From the NCBI GenBank assembly GCA_001829185.1, contig MIAR01000023.1, forward strand, positions 83,884 through 147,883: a stretch of 64,000 nucleotides of DNA. Direction: 5' to 3'. Position 1 is the stretch's first letter, and each line of letters begins with the position of its first letter. The position numbers and the translations under genes are program-made. The notes under the pieces are model-generated. The model saw only the letters and a list, made by a program, of their open reading frames with translations. It was not told the origin of the DNA and did no database searches. This document shows, piece after piece, positions 12,801-20,456 of the stretch. The DNA comes from Spirochaetes bacterium GWB1_60_80. GTDB taxonomy: Bacteria > Spirochaetota > Spirochaetia > Treponematales > UBA12059.

Positions 12801-14032
12801 TCAATAATGAAGTCCTGGAAACGGTCGACGTCAACCGCGAAGGCTTCTTCTCGCTGTCCATCGACGGCGCGACTATGGCCGCCCGTCTGGCTGAGGAGGG
12901 GGAGGCAAGCTTCCGGCTGGAGGCCAGCCGCGCCGATGGCAGCAAGCTGGTGTCCGAGGAGCGGGCCGTGGTTTATAAGCCGGATGGCCCGTGGCTGCTG
13001 GTTAACCAGCTTATTACCGGCGATTTCATCACCGGGCGGCCCTACGTCAGCGGTACCGTCGGCTGGCTTATGCCGGAGGTGGACCGCGCCGACCGCGTCG
13101 CCCTGGCTGCCTACCAGCGGCTGCTGGCCGAGCGCAAGGTGACGCTGGTTGAATTCAGCCGCGACAATGGTCGCAGCTTTGAAGAGGCCGCCGGCACCGC
13201 CGAATACCGCTTCCGGCTGGAAACCCAGGAATACCCGAATGGCGAGCTGCGCCTGCTGATCCGCGCCACCTTCGCCAACGGCCAGACGGTGGTGCGCAAG
13301 CGCATCTTCATGGTCGATACGCTGGCGCCCGAGGTGGAAATCGTCCGGCCGGCCGAAAACGGCCGCTTTAACCACTCCATCGCCATCGAAGGCACGGCCG
13401 GCGACCTGAACGGCCTACGCGAGGTGGCGGTCATCGTCCGTCCCGGCGACAAGGCGGCCTATGAGGTGCCGGCCTTCATCCAGGGTTCCTATCTTGATAT
13501 CAATTTGTTTGGCGCTACCCGCATCCAGGCCGGCATCGGCCTGACCTTCTTCGAGGATAAGGTGAAGCTGCAAGTCCAGATCGGCCAGGGTTTCTGGGTC
13601 AATCCGACCTGGGAGAACCCGCTGGGCATGCTGCTGCCGGACACCGTGCCCGGCCAGATATCGCGCTTCCGCGGCTGGGTATTGGGCGCCAAGCTCTTAG
13701 CCAGCGTGGCCTACATCCCGTTCTCCTATTATTTCGGCCCGGACTGGGATTTCTTCTCGATGTCCTTCGCTATCGGCGCCAGTTTTACCTACTTCAGCCA
13801 ACAATCCGACGTGACCCTGATCTTCAATCCGTTGAACGGCCAGTTCATGGTCCTGTCCGGCGTCGTGATGCAGTGGGAAGTGGCCAAGTTCAGTTTTGAT
13901 TGGGCGTTCTTCAAGAGCTTCGCCTTCTACGTGGAAGGTGGCCTGATCTTCATCCCGTCGGAGGCCTCGACCACCCTGGAGGAATTCATCGCGCCCACTC
14001 TGGCTTTTGGTTTGCGCATCGGCCTGTTCTGA
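6881..14032 (+). CDS. Giant secreted Ig-repeat protein with barrel-like C-terminus
   Basis: 2383 residues. Signal peptide 1-20 (MQRRW.. ending GFAQ), then a Thr/Pro/Ala-rich spacer to about 60, then at least fifteen Ig/cadherin-like modules of about 90-110 residues recognisable by recurring VDNTxP..SPxxG....FxVxGxVxDxxG strings. A longer module is duplicated (about residues 600-693 and 1311-1405, both with SVRLEPA). The last 180 residues are different: aromatic, Gly-rich, alternating strands ending in Phe, like an outer-membrane barrel. I infer a surface protein anchored by its C-terminus. The ATG at 6881 is chosen for AGAGGAG 5 nt upstream and the signal peptide. A terminator follows directly. 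Ligand unknown. Confidence 0.85.
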   Translation: MQRRWVTIGLMIFLACAGFAQEDGTVTSSPDTSTPPATPPPATTPVATPPAVASPAPTGRDYIPAEGLENWQLEYDLSAYAPGTYNILVRATDSAGNEALAGPFNIVVDPESDLPVTQISHPISQMRVGGDLIIVGTAVDDDAVGKVQLRLNDGEWIDATGTDYWSYLLGTADLPDGQHQISARTVDVTGVTGAPVSVVFHLDRTKPLHSMSQPAFGALVSGRFTITGSVYDANSVSQLQYSMDAGTTWRDLRLTLDSPKTTGGFSLAVDTRDMADGPSVVWFRTVDKVGSVGTSVFLYFVDNTKPEITFISPAEGQAANGEFVVTGRVYDVIGVAALEWEFGDQSGVIELQPGNPYFSQRFTAPATRGRVNVLFRATDITGNITIAALTRDIDPAANLPRLDVSLADAPYQDRLVVSGQARDGDGIASVLWRIDNGNETEIATDGAFAFELADLSSGAHRLFMRAVDSRGASSLVAERPFTWSAAAPVISLGQVSDAAGTRAFLVGIPVSTLEGRASLSGSVQARNPLSTLTYTINGGPVQNLPVARAGAAIEFTIPLPPTLPFGVLSLAIVAVDSAGRAGRLLAPLYAINYTRPRVGPWLDFGDAGRDTEGLVQLGRGESLVGRFVVPYAGEDIRSVRLEPATALLAVSNTGDLINVTWRADGITPATTVVVETVRGHRFESATLVFKTDDTPPAIRLTAPDFGTWHQADFRLAGSIEESAGLASLRYRLDEGSWQDIPLGAAFETRVGLGDLAGPILITVEAVDLAGNRTLVTSAVMVDNAAPAPLRLLPLSGAPVKGSVNFALRPGEPAFSTASIELERNGRTETLAWAPLLAFSAATDSPVRLRITDQAGNSSSLDLLEGLALDRAPVVPAAAESIRVNTAGQGVSALEATFTGRDALAALSWIAPFVSQAVDGEFPADLNERPLRVSGAASLDFSFSGVKPDTRRPEAFWGYSPQEATQALPLRTARDSGIFTGSLRLPVQPDGRRDIWIRLPDLERGDVFTRLRLEYDSTPAELNLLAPGERAPGRFALVISATDAFGIRSAEYETNRLTTPFSFTPGDSAFYAEFDLSPQLAQQAIIVRVVDGSGNLTTKTFTVRYDRAADTPQVRYLTAVADTVYGAGQSLVVYATDNAGLASVSLAVADQTQGQEGPGPLYRLNLPTLPSGRQVTGLVALDTSSLPSERLAGSIVYRQAGPKFVFSGYQQDKAAAEFLLPGGLVQILANTLVNITAQAPNGLATVEYRFNDGEWTRLALPARAAADGSWPLQVKLPASLPYERFVLAVRVADSQQLVSQQSIGLYRVAPAPAAGMVDAEGIYIKDGRLNDDGSLLLAPGDSLEALFNGRPLESVRLEPALAFASLTFEGNRLSLTTSAEGLAGATTMVVKTVEGEEFRSTRLLITSDAAPPALEIAGPPQNSWWRDQLPLELNASDFNGLATVEYSFDQGLTWLPLTLPTPAGTVPTTPGAGAAPLNIKAALPLAAADGAAVLLLRAADQAGRMAYANLAYFKDSQPPAVQVVAPRGGDLVNGSILLVLEAADSGDIASYEFSLDGESWQPLPPEAVGRRGTESLLPTARDAALPAYLAYSSFSLTIDFSSLPAGIEALAFRLVDKAGNATVYAPLAADPPFFAVDVEADKPVVEVQIPDDNEVMQANFVVSGMVFDDDGVQDLFWRVRLVPDDYAGEELPDEGEWQNVPGGNNFSVPFTLQEMSDNRHLFEAYAVDLYGVRGEIARKVFRVSREEPTGRLVTPDVNFTNRGIVHMGGVASDANGIDQVWLSFDNGNTWNRAEGAEAWEYSLDSRILQDGVHSIYLRFIDGYGITGFSAGLISVDNTAPVLALDRPFDGGDFINQFTLGGRVSDGIFVASLTVEITPVGKALEPLRIELPTTTVFSRVVDISALEPGWYNLRVSASDRASNESFVTRNIMVLSDQRAESIEFIFPAHGEELTGTFSVDGRVFSTNLPPRAVVYLNNEVLETVDVNREGFFSLSIDGATMAARLAEEGEASFRLEASRADGSKLVSEERAVVYKPDGPWLLVNQLITGDFITGRPYVSGTVGWLMPEVDRADRVALAAYQRLLAERKVTLVEFSRDNGRSFEEAAGTAEYRFRLETQEYPNGELRLLIRATFANGQTVVRKRIFMVDTLAPEVEIVRPAENGRFNHSIAIEGTAGDLNGLREVAVIVRPGDKAAYEVPAFIQGSYLDINLFGATRIQAGIGLTFFEDKVKLQVQIGQGFWVNPTWENPLGMLLPDTVPGQISRFRGWVLGAKLLASVAYIPFSYYFGPDWDFFSMSFAIGASFTYFSQQSDVTLIFNPLNGQFMVLSGVVMQWEVAKFSFDWAFFKSFAFYVEGGLIFIPSEASTTLEEFIAPTLAFGLRIGLF

Positions 14033-14063
14033 CCGGCTGCGCCCGATGGGGTGTGACTGATTC

Positions 14064-14096
14064 GGCCCTGTCTGCTCGGACAGGGCCACTTTTTTT
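14064..14096 (+). terminator. Rho-independent terminator of the giant gene
   Basis: GGCCCTGTC (14064-14072), 6-nt loop, GACAGGGCC (14079-14087), then a run of seven T after AC. It lies 31 nt after the stop and isolates the gene from the convergent one. Confidence 0.9.
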
Positions 14097-15483
14097 AGGG
14101 CTGACTTTGCCCGGCCTGGCGCTGGGCCACGGCATAGTCGTCTTGCAAGAGGCGGTTGGCCGGCGCCAGCGTCAGGGCGCTTTCCAAGATGGCGCGCGCC
14201 TCGGCGTAACGGCCGGCGTTGAACAGGGTCGCGAAGCGGTTATGGACGCCATAGGCCCAGTTTTGGCCAGCCTGCCGTTCCAGTTCAACCAGCCGGTCGT
14301 TGTCCGGCCAGCGGGCCAGGCCGGCCTGGAGTAGTTCCCAGGCGGCCTGCCATTGCCGGTCGCGGGCGGTGGCTTCGGCCACGCGGCTGTAGAGGTAGGC
14401 TATCAGTTCGTCAACGTCGGCCGCCTCCAGCCAACCGGCCTCGTGGCCGGCGACGATGGCGGCCTGCCCGTCGGCCAAGTCGGCGCCGGGCAGATACTCG
14501 GTCAGCTGCCCGTAGCGGACCATGGCCAGCAGGCCGTCCAACTTGGCCGTGGTCGGGTAGGCGGCGGCGAAGGCTGCCAGGAAGGCGGCGGCCTGGCCCC
14601 AACGCCGGCCGTTAGCCAGGCTGCCGGCATAGTTGCCGGCCCGGTCGGCCAGCGAGCTCAGGCTGGCGGCATCGGACTGCCAGGCATGCAGATCGACCAT
14701 TAATTCGAAGGCTTCCGGCCAGCGTTGGCTTCTCTCCAGCAAGGTGATCCGGTTCTGGGCGATCAGGCCGACCAGGACGCGGTCGGGCACGGTTTGGCGC
14801 TCCGCGTAGTCGCCGGGTGGCACGTAACGGTAGCCGACGCCACCGCCCTGGTTGTCGGCGAACTCTTTGTGGCTGCCGGGATCCCAGCCGAAGCGGTTGG
14901 TGGTCTCGGCGTCCACGAAGCGGTCCGGCGCCAAGCGGACGGTGCAAAACGAGTGGTCGGTGGTGATGACCCCAAAGCTGTCCAGCCCGGCCGCCCGGGA
15001 GAGTAGCAGGAAAAGCACCGAGGCCGAAACGCAATTGTAGCGGCCTTCCAGCAAGGCGGCGCTCAGGGTGGTGGTCGGCTCGTGGTAGGCTTTCAGAGCC
15101 TTGTCGTGCAACAGCTGCATCACGGCTTCCCCCCGTTGGTAGGGGTCCTGGATGGCGATGGCCAGAAGGGCGGCCTCGGCCAGTAGGGCTTCCAGTATTC
15201 GTTCGGCGGCCAGGGCGCTAACGCTGTCGTGGCCCGAGAGCAGGAAGGCCGCGGCCGTCAATTCAGTCAGACTGCTGGTGTCCGACGCGGCCAGGTGGCT
15301 GATGGCCGGCAATGGTTCGAGCCGGGGTAGCCCGCTAGTCGCCGAACCTGCCGTCGGGACAGCCCCCGGCCGCGCCGGAGCCACCGATGGCGTGGTTTGA
15401 GCTATGGCTGGTGTAGATAATAGACCAAGTCCAGCCAAGAGCAGCCAGAGCTGGATTCGTCGGCCGGAAAAAGGATAAACCAT
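14095..15483 (-). CDS. Secreted transglutaminase-like protein with TPR-type C-terminus
   Basis: 462 residues; signal peptide 1-29 ending AIAQ, then a Pro/Ala spacer. A transglutaminase-like core has C151 (YNCVSASVLF), H177 (DHSFC) and D191 (FVDAET) in the usual Cys-His-Asp order, so a periplasmic peptidase or amidase-like activity is possible. From about 240 onward the sequence is helical and repetitive, with TPR-like units (FNAGRYAEARAILESALTLAPAN). GAGG lies about 8 nt before the ATG. It converges on the giant gene and diverges from trxB. Substrate unknown; a role in envelope or peptide processing is inference. Confidence 0.75.
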   Translation of the reverse strand: MVYPFSGRRIQLWLLLAGLGLLSTPAIAQTTPSVAPARPGAVPTAGSATSGLPRLEPLPAISHLAASDTSSLTELTAAAFLLSGHDSVSALAAERILEALLAEAALLAIAIQDPYQRGEAVMQLLHDKALKAYHEPTTTLSAALLEGRYNCVSASVLFLLLSRAAGLDSFGVITTDHSFCTVRLAPDRFVDAETTNRFGWDPGSHKEFADNQGGGVGYRYVPPGDYAERQTVPDRVLVGLIAQNRITLLERSQRWPEAFELMVDLHAWQSDAASLSSLADRAGNYAGSLANGRRWGQAAAFLAAFAAAYPTTAKLDGLLAMVRYGQLTEYLPGADLADGQAAIVAGHEAGWLEAADVDELIAYLYSRVAEATARDRQWQAAWELLQAGLARWPDNDRLVELERQAGQNWAYGVHNRFATLFNAGRYAEARAILESALTLAPANRLLQDDYAVAQRQAGQSQP

Positions 15484-15544
15484 GATCGTCCTCGTAACGC
15501 GTGATAGCGGCCGCTTAGGCCGCCAGTTCTAGTCGCCGCCGCTG

Positions 15545-15573
15545 GTGACAAAAACCGATATTAATAGTATAGT
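15545..15573 (+). promoter_or_regulatory. Promoter of trxB
   Basis: GTGACA (15545-15550), 17 nt, TATAGT (15568-15573). The start near 15580 gives a leader of about 30 nt carrying GAGGAG (15599-15604), 5 nt before the trxB ATG. Confidence 0.65.
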
Positions 15574-15609
15574 AAAAATCGCGTCGATATCAAACCGCGA
15601 GGAGTACCC

Positions 15610-16548
15610 ATGGCCATAGTCCAGGATTTCATCATCATCGGTGGCGGCGCCGCCGGTTTGGCCGCTGCCCAATACGCCGCCCGGGCCAATTTGTCGGCTC
15701 TGGTGATTGAGGAAATGGCCCACGGCGGCCAGGCCTTGCTGATCGACAAATTGGAGAACTACCCTGGTATCTTGACGGAGGTGGACGGCTACAGCTGGTC
15801 CGAAGCCATGCATCGGCAAGCCGAGTCCTTCGGCGCCGCCTTCATGGCCAGCAGCGTGTTATCCATCGTTAAACAGGGCGAGGTCTTCCTGGTGGAAACC
15901 AGCGATGGCCCGCTGCAGGCCAGGACCGTACTCCTGGCCACCGGCGCCAAACACCGCCACGCCGGTATCCCCGGCGAGGAGACTTTCGCCGGCCGGGGCG
16001 TTTCCTATTGCGCCACCTGCGACGGTCCCTTCTTCAAAGGCAAGCCGATAGTGGTAGTTGGCGGCGGCGATGCCGCCTGCGACGAGGCCATGTTCCTGGC
16101 CAAGCTGGCTTCGCGCGTCACCATGGTGCACCGCAAGGACCGTTTCCGGGCCCAGAAAGCCCTGGCCGCCCGCGTCTTGGGCAATCCGGCCATCAGCGTG
16201 CGCTGGACCAGCACCATTGACGAGATTTCTGGCGACAAGGCCGTTCGGCAGGTCAAACTGCGCAACCTGGAAAGCGGCGCGGTCGAGACGCTGGAAACCG
16301 CGGCCGTGTTTGTTTTTGTCGGCTCGGAACCGCAAACCGCCGCCTTGCCAGCCGGCGTGGACTGCGATGAGTCCGGCTACGTGGTCACCAATCAGCGCAT
16401 GGAAACCAGTCTGCCGGGCTTGTTTGCGGCCGGCGACATTCGCACCACCCCCTTCCGCCAGGTGATCACCGCCGTGGCCGACGGAGCCGTCGCCGCCCAT
16501 TGCGCCGCCCAGTACATCGATGAGCTGCAGGGAAAGGCCTATCATTAA
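15610..16548 (+). CDS. trxB: Thioredoxin reductase
   Basis: FAD/NADPH flavoprotein that reduces thioredoxin. 312 residues, normal length. N-terminal FAD motif IGGGAAGLAAAQYA, redox centre C134-A-T-C137 within YCATCDG, NADPH motif GGGDAACDEA, and the C-terminal FAD motif ending in AAGDI. SD GAGGAG 5 nt upstream fixes the start. The last codon is CAT and the stop TAA is formed by the first bases of repeat A copy 3, so the gene and the repeat join without a gap. No thioredoxin gene is adjacent. Confidence 0.95.
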   Translation: MAIVQDFIIIGGGAAGLAAAQYAARANLSALVIEEMAHGGQALLIDKLENYPGILTEVDGYSWSEAMHRQAESFGAAFMASSVLSIVKQGEVFLVETSDGPLQARTVLLATGAKHRHAGIPGEETFAGRGVSYCATCDGPFFKGKPIVVVGGGDAACDEAMFLAKLASRVTMVHRKDRFRAQKALAARVLGNPAISVRWTSTIDEISGDKAVRQVKLRNLESGAVETLETAAVFVFVGSEPQTAALPAGVDCDESGYVVTNQRMETSLPGLFAAGDIRTTPFRQVITAVADGAVAAHCAAQYIDELQGKAYH

Positions 16549-16681
16549 CAGGTTGTTGAAAAAGCCGGTTGCTTTCTCAACAACCTTAACAATTCCTCGC
16601 ATAGCTTGCGCTATGCTGCGTAATTGTACCGGCTTTTGAAGTGTTGAAAAGCCGCATCCGCGTTTTTCAACACCCTGTTAA
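16545..16681 (-). repeat. Repeat family A, copy 3 (137 bp, reverse)
   Basis: TTAACAGG...CCTGTTAA ends with the same hairpins in reverse orientation. The left end supplies the TAA stop of trxB. The likely start of the next gene (GTG 16641) lies inside it, so its last 41 bp are probably translated. Confidence 0.93.
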
Positions 16682-18620
16682 GCCAGGCGTCGCCCAGCCG
16701 CCTCGGCCGCGTCGCTTTTTCTTTTTCCGCCTGGCCATACTGACTATTGTGGCCCTGGCTGTGGCGCTGGGTGTTGCTTGCGTCGGTGGCGGCTTGGCCT
16801 TGGGCAGCGTGGCTGTACCGACCCTGCCGCCGCCCCGCGCCGGCGCCGACGGAAGCGCCGGTAGCGATGACGGTAGCGCCGCTGGCAGCGCTGGCCACGC
16901 GACTGAGGCCAGCGCTATGTCGGTGACCAGCGCCGAGTCGGCGATCGGCCAGTCGGGTTTTGACTCGTTCTGGGACCTGACCAGCCTGCCCGAAGCGGCG
17001 GCCGTCGACTGGCTCTTTGGCCGGCTGAGCGACGACCAACGGCTCGCCCAGCTGTTCATGCTCACCTACAGCGGCGCGACGCCTGGGGCCGGCTTGCTGG
17101 ACTGGTTCCAGCAACGCGGGCTGGGCGGCGTCAAGATTTTCGGCTGGAACGCCGAGAGCACGCTGTCGCTGGCCGGGGCGATGCGCGGTCTTTACGGCGC
17201 GGCCGATGGCGCGCCGCTGCAGATTCCGCCCCTGGTGGCTACCGACCAGGAAGGCGGCTGGATCCGGCATGTCCGCGGCGGCACCAGCCTAACCCCCGGC
17301 AACATGGCCATTGGCGCGGCCGGGCTGGCCGCCGATGCCTACCGCAGCGCCTACTACATCGGCCTGGAGCTGGCGGCCATCGGCATCAATATGAATTTCG
17401 GCCCGGCCGTCGACCTGGCCACCCGGCCGGACAGCGCCATCATTGGTTCGAGGGCCTTTTCGGCCGACCCGATGGCCAGCGCCATCCTGGCGGCGGCTTG
17501 GTCGCGCGGCATGCTTGACGCCGGCGTCATCGCCACCGCCAAGCATTTTCCCGGTCACGGCGATACCGCGCTGGATTCGCACGGCGTCCTGCCCGTCATC
17601 CGGATCGACGAGGCCATCCTGTGGCAACGCGAGCTGGTACCCTATCGCTTGCTGATCGCCGAGGGTTTGCCGGCCATCATGAGCGGCCACCTGTCCTATC
17701 CGCTGATCAGCGGCGACGCCGTCCCGGCTTCCCTGTCGGCGGTGATGCTCAAGGGCATCTTGCGCCAGCGCCTGGGCTTTGACGGCTTGATCATTACCGA
17801 CGACTTGATGATGAACGGCGCGGCCGCCCCGGGCGGGCTGGCCGAGACGGTTGAGCTGGCGTTGCGCGCCGGCAACGACATCGTGATGATTTCGCGCGAG
17901 CTGGACCCCGACGGTTCGGTCTGGCGCCATGCGCTGGACCTGTATCGGCGCGATACTAGCCTGGCTGCGGCCATCGATCAATCGGTTCGCCGGGTACTGC
18001 GCGCCAAGCTGCGCTACTTCCTGCCGGGCGGCCGGGCGGGCATTGGGCCGGTGTCCGATCCAGAAAGCCATTTCCGCACTGCCGAGGCCAGCGCTTTTTT
18101 TCTCGGGCAAGCCCAGCGCTCCGCCACGGTGCTGGACGCCGCGACCTTTGAGCCGCTGGCTAATCGGCCGGGCATCATCCTGGCCGGCCAATTCAGCGAC
18201 TTCTTCCAGGCCGCCTCCCGGGTTTATCCGACGGCGGCTACCTTTTCGCTTTCCTACCTCCCGGCCGACAGCGCTGATCCAGTGGAACTCGCGGCCTTTC
18301 GCCTGGCTATCGCCCGTCACGATACGGTAGTGCTATGCGTGGCCAATCGCGCTTCCGGCGCCTTCGCGCGCGCCGCGCTGCAAGCCGGTAAACGCCTGGT
18401 CATCATTTCCGTCTTGAATCCGTATTACGCGCTCGAGTTCCGGCAACGGGCGGCGGTGATAGCCGTCTATTCCTTCGCCGCCGAGTCGTTCACGGCCGCC
18501 CTGGCGGTGCTGTCCGGCCAGAGCCAGGCCTGCGGGCGGCTGCCCCTGGAGGCGCTGCCGGCCATCGCCGGTAATCCAGTCGGGCGGTCGGCCGCCGGCG
18601 GGCAGGATGCCAGGCCATGA
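16641..18620 (+). CDS. Glycoside hydrolase family 3, NagZ-like beta-N-acetylhexosaminidase, membrane-anchored
   Basis: NagZ-type enzymes remove GlcNAc from peptidoglycan fragments during recycling. Up to 659 residues, longer than cytosolic NagZ (about 340). A basic stretch is followed by one hydrophobic segment ending LGVAC (possible lipobox), a low-complexity linker, then the GH3 barrel from about 110: TDQEGGWIRHVRG, the diagnostic KHFPGHGDT near residue 301, and the Asp nucleophile in ITDDLMMNG near 387. A C-terminal domain of about 200 residues follows. No conventional start exists before the hydrophobic segment; GTG 16641 or TTG 16644, both inside repeat A copy 3, are the only plausible ones, and there is no clear SD. 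It overlaps the next gene as ATGA. Confidence 0.85.
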   Translation: MLKSRIRVFQHPVKPGVAQPPRPRRFFFFRLAILTIVALAVALGVACVGGGLALGSVAVPTLPPPRAGADGSAGSDDGSAAGSAGHATEASAMSVTSAESAIGQSGFDSFWDLTSLPEAAAVDWLFGRLSDDQRLAQLFMLTYSGATPGAGLLDWFQQRGLGGVKIFGWNAESTLSLAGAMRGLYGAADGAPLQIPPLVATDQEGGWIRHVRGGTSLTPGNMAIGAAGLAADAYRSAYYIGLELAAIGINMNFGPAVDLATRPDSAIIGSRAFSADPMASAILAAAWSRGMLDAGVIATAKHFPGHGDTALDSHGVLPVIRIDEAILWQRELVPYRLLIAEGLPAIMSGHLSYPLISGDAVPASLSAVMLKGILRQRLGFDGLIITDDLMMNGAAAPGGLAETVELALRAGNDIVMISRELDPDGSVWRHALDLYRRDTSLAAAIDQSVRRVLRAKLRYFLPGGRAGIGPVSDPESHFRTAEASAFFLGQAQRSATVLDAATFEPLANRPGIILAGQFSDFFQAASRVYPTAATFSLSYLPADSADPVELAAFRLAIARHDTVVLCVANRASGAFARAALQAGKRLVIISVLNPYYALEFRQRAAVIAVYSFAAESFTAALAVLSGQSQACGRLPLEALPAIAGNPVGRSAAGGQDARP

Positions 18621-19540
18621 ATCCGGCGCTGGCCGTGTCCCCCGACCTGAGTTGGACGGCTGCCTCAGCCCGCGACCAGGCGGCGATCAAGGCCTTCCTG
18701 ACGGTACATGAAGCCTGGGCCTGCGGCTGCAGCGACAAAGTCCGGACGGCCCGTCTCGGTAAACGCTTTCTAACCGGCCAGAAGACCTTACTGGCCATGG
18801 GGCGAGACCGAAACGGCCAACTCGATTCACTGGTGCTTTTTTCGGCCAGCAGCCTGGTTTTTCCGGTCCTGAGCCCGCTGGCGTTGGCCCAGCCGGCCAG
18901 TCTGGAGAGCCTGCGCGCCTTCGCCGGCGGGCCGGGCGGCTATGGCCGGGTCCGGCCGCATTCCTGTATTGGCCTGCGCGACCAGGTCCAGGCGCTGGAG
19001 ACGGCCTTCGGCTGGCGTCCCCAGGTCGGCGTCAACTATTTCGCCATGGCGCAAGGCGACCCGGAAGAGTTGTTAACGGTAGCGGCTGCTCCCCGCCCGG
19101 AGCGGCGGCTGCCGGGTCTGTCCGTCCGGCTGGCGGTCGCAACCGACTTGGCCGCGCTCTTGCCGCTGGCCTGCGCCTATGACCGCGAGGAAGTCCTCAC
19201 CGCTAACCATGCCTTCAACGCCGAATGGTGCCGGGCGGCTCAGGTGAACAGCCTGCGCCATTTTACGGTTATTCTGGCCGAGCTGGACGGAAGGGCCATC
19301 GGGCGGGTTCAGACCAACGCCGTCGGCTATAGCCGCGAGCAGATCGGTGGCGTGTATGTGGCGCCAACCTGGCGCGGCCGGGGCGTGGCCCGCGCCATGA
19401 TGAGCCTGATGCTGGCCGAGCTCGGCCGACGGGGCCGCCTGGCCAGCCTGTTCGTCAAGCGGCGCAATCAGGTGGCCATCGGCTTGTATGAAAGTCTTGG
19501 CTTCCGTAAGGTAGCCGATTACCGGGTGGATTATTTCTGA
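18617..19540 (+). CDS. GNAT-family acetyltransferase with an N-terminal extension
   Basis: 307 residues. The C-terminal half (about 165-307) is a GNAT domain: QIGGVYVAPTWRGRGVARAMM holds the acetyl-CoA loop (R/Q-x-x-G-x-G/A), followed by LFVKRRNQVAIGLYESLGF. The N-terminal 150 residues resemble the degenerate GNAT-like extension found in some two-domain acetyltransferases. The start overlaps the stop of the NagZ-like gene (ATGA), so it is coupled to it. Substrate unknown; an amino-sugar or muropeptide would fit the neighbour but that is only context. Confidence 0.8.
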   Translation: MNPALAVSPDLSWTAASARDQAAIKAFLTVHEAWACGCSDKVRTARLGKRFLTGQKTLLAMGRDRNGQLDSLVLFSASSLVFPVLSPLALAQPASLESLRAFAGGPGGYGRVRPHSCIGLRDQVQALETAFGWRPQVGVNYFAMAQGDPEELLTVAAAPRPERRLPGLSVRLAVATDLAALLPLACAYDREEVLTANHAFNAEWCRAAQVNSLRHFTVILAELDGRAIGRVQTNAVGYSREQIGGVYVAPTWRGRGVARAMMSLMLAELGRRGRLASLFVKRRNQVAIGLYESLGFRKVADYRVDYF

Positions 19541-19545
19541 CCGGT

Positions 19546-20376
19546 TTAAGGGTTTGTCGGGCTTAGGTCGTTCGGGCCGGTTTCCGGCTGCCAGGATTCG
19601 CCCTTCAGGGCATAGCCGACCGGCGCGGCCACGAAGACCGACTGGTCGGCGGCCTTGTAGGCTACCAGGTCGGCCTGGCCGTGCCGGATGGCCACCTCGG
19701 GTTCGCAGAAACCCCAGGCTCCGGCCACCACCAGCGACCAGGCCGCGCCAGCCAAGGGGTCGATACCGGTGCAGCGCATGGTCAACTGCTGCCGGCTGAT
19801 GACGCCGAGCTCGACCCTGGTCGTTTCCGGTTGGCGCTGGCCGGAGCGGCTACTGCCGGCTGGCCGGCGGCGGAGGGGGCCGTCCAGGACGTCGACGGCC
19901 AGCCGTCCGTCAGCCAGGTCCAGGAGGGCGGTGCCGGCGTAGTTGTCGGCGGCAAGCTTGCCGGCCTGGCGAGTCGGTCGGCGCAGCCCGGCCTGCGGCT
20001 GGTAATCGGCGGCCGTCAGTAGCCGCAGGCCGAAGGCCTGGGAATCAAACATGATTAGCTCGCTATAGCCGGACGTGCCCAGCAGCCGGAGACTGTCGCC
20101 TTCGGCCTGACCGGTGTCGAACAGCCAGCGCGCGGCGCAGAGCAGGGCCGCCGGGCTGGCTGGCCCGACCCGGCCCCGGGCGCTCCATTGCCGGACGATG
20201 GTATCGGACTGGCTGCGTTCCAGGACGACCAACCCGTCGGCGCCGGCGCCGTGCAGTCGATGGCACAGGCTGCGGGCAACCCGATCCCAGGCGCCGTCCT
20301 TAAGCGAGGCGGCGCTATTGTCTATGAGCAGCCAGGCCGTGCCGGCGGTATGCAGTTTGTAGAACGTCAGGTCCAT
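19546..20376 (-). CDS. DapF-like fold protein lacking the catalytic cysteines
   Basis: 276 residues. The N-terminus FYKLHTAGTAWLLID and the later HGAGADGLVVLE align with diaminopimelate epimerase (KMHGLGNDF..., GVGADGLL). At the two active-site positions, where DapF has CGNG and ACGTG, this protein has SPAALL and VVAGAWG, so neither catalytic Cys is present. Epimerase activity is therefore unlikely; it may bind an amino acid or be a repurposed paralogue. Treponemes generally use ornithine rather than diaminopimelate in peptidoglycan, which fits loss of function. No SD; the promoter at 20383-20411 ends 6 nt before the ATG, so the mRNA is predicted leaderless. It converges on the GNAT gene with 5 nt between stops. 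Confidence 0.7.
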   Translation of the reverse strand: MDLTFYKLHTAGTAWLLIDNSAASLKDGAWDRVARSLCHRLHGAGADGLVVLERSQSDTIVRQWSARGRVGPASPAALLCAARWLFDTGQAEGDSLRLLGTSGYSELIMFDSQAFGLRLLTAADYQPQAGLRRPTRQAGKLAADNYAGTALLDLADGRLAVDVLDGPLRRRPAGSSRSGQRQPETTRVELGVISRQQLTMRCTGIDPLAGAAWSLVVAGAWGFCEPEVAIRHGQADLVAYKAADQSVFVAAPVGYALKGESWQPETGPNDLSPTNP

Positions 20377-20382
20377 GCGGCG

Positions 20383-20411
20383 AGCATAGCCTATCGGGCG
20401 GCGCGCGACAA
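20383..20411 (-). promoter_or_regulatory. Leaderless-type promoter of the dapF-like gene
   Basis: Minus strand: TTGTCG (20406-20411), 17 nt, TATGCT (20383-20388), then 6 nt to the ATG. The start point would coincide with the initiation codon. Confidence 0.5.
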
Positions 20412-20456
20412 TACGGTCGGCCGCTGGCTGACACAGCCCGCTGGCGCTATGCTATA

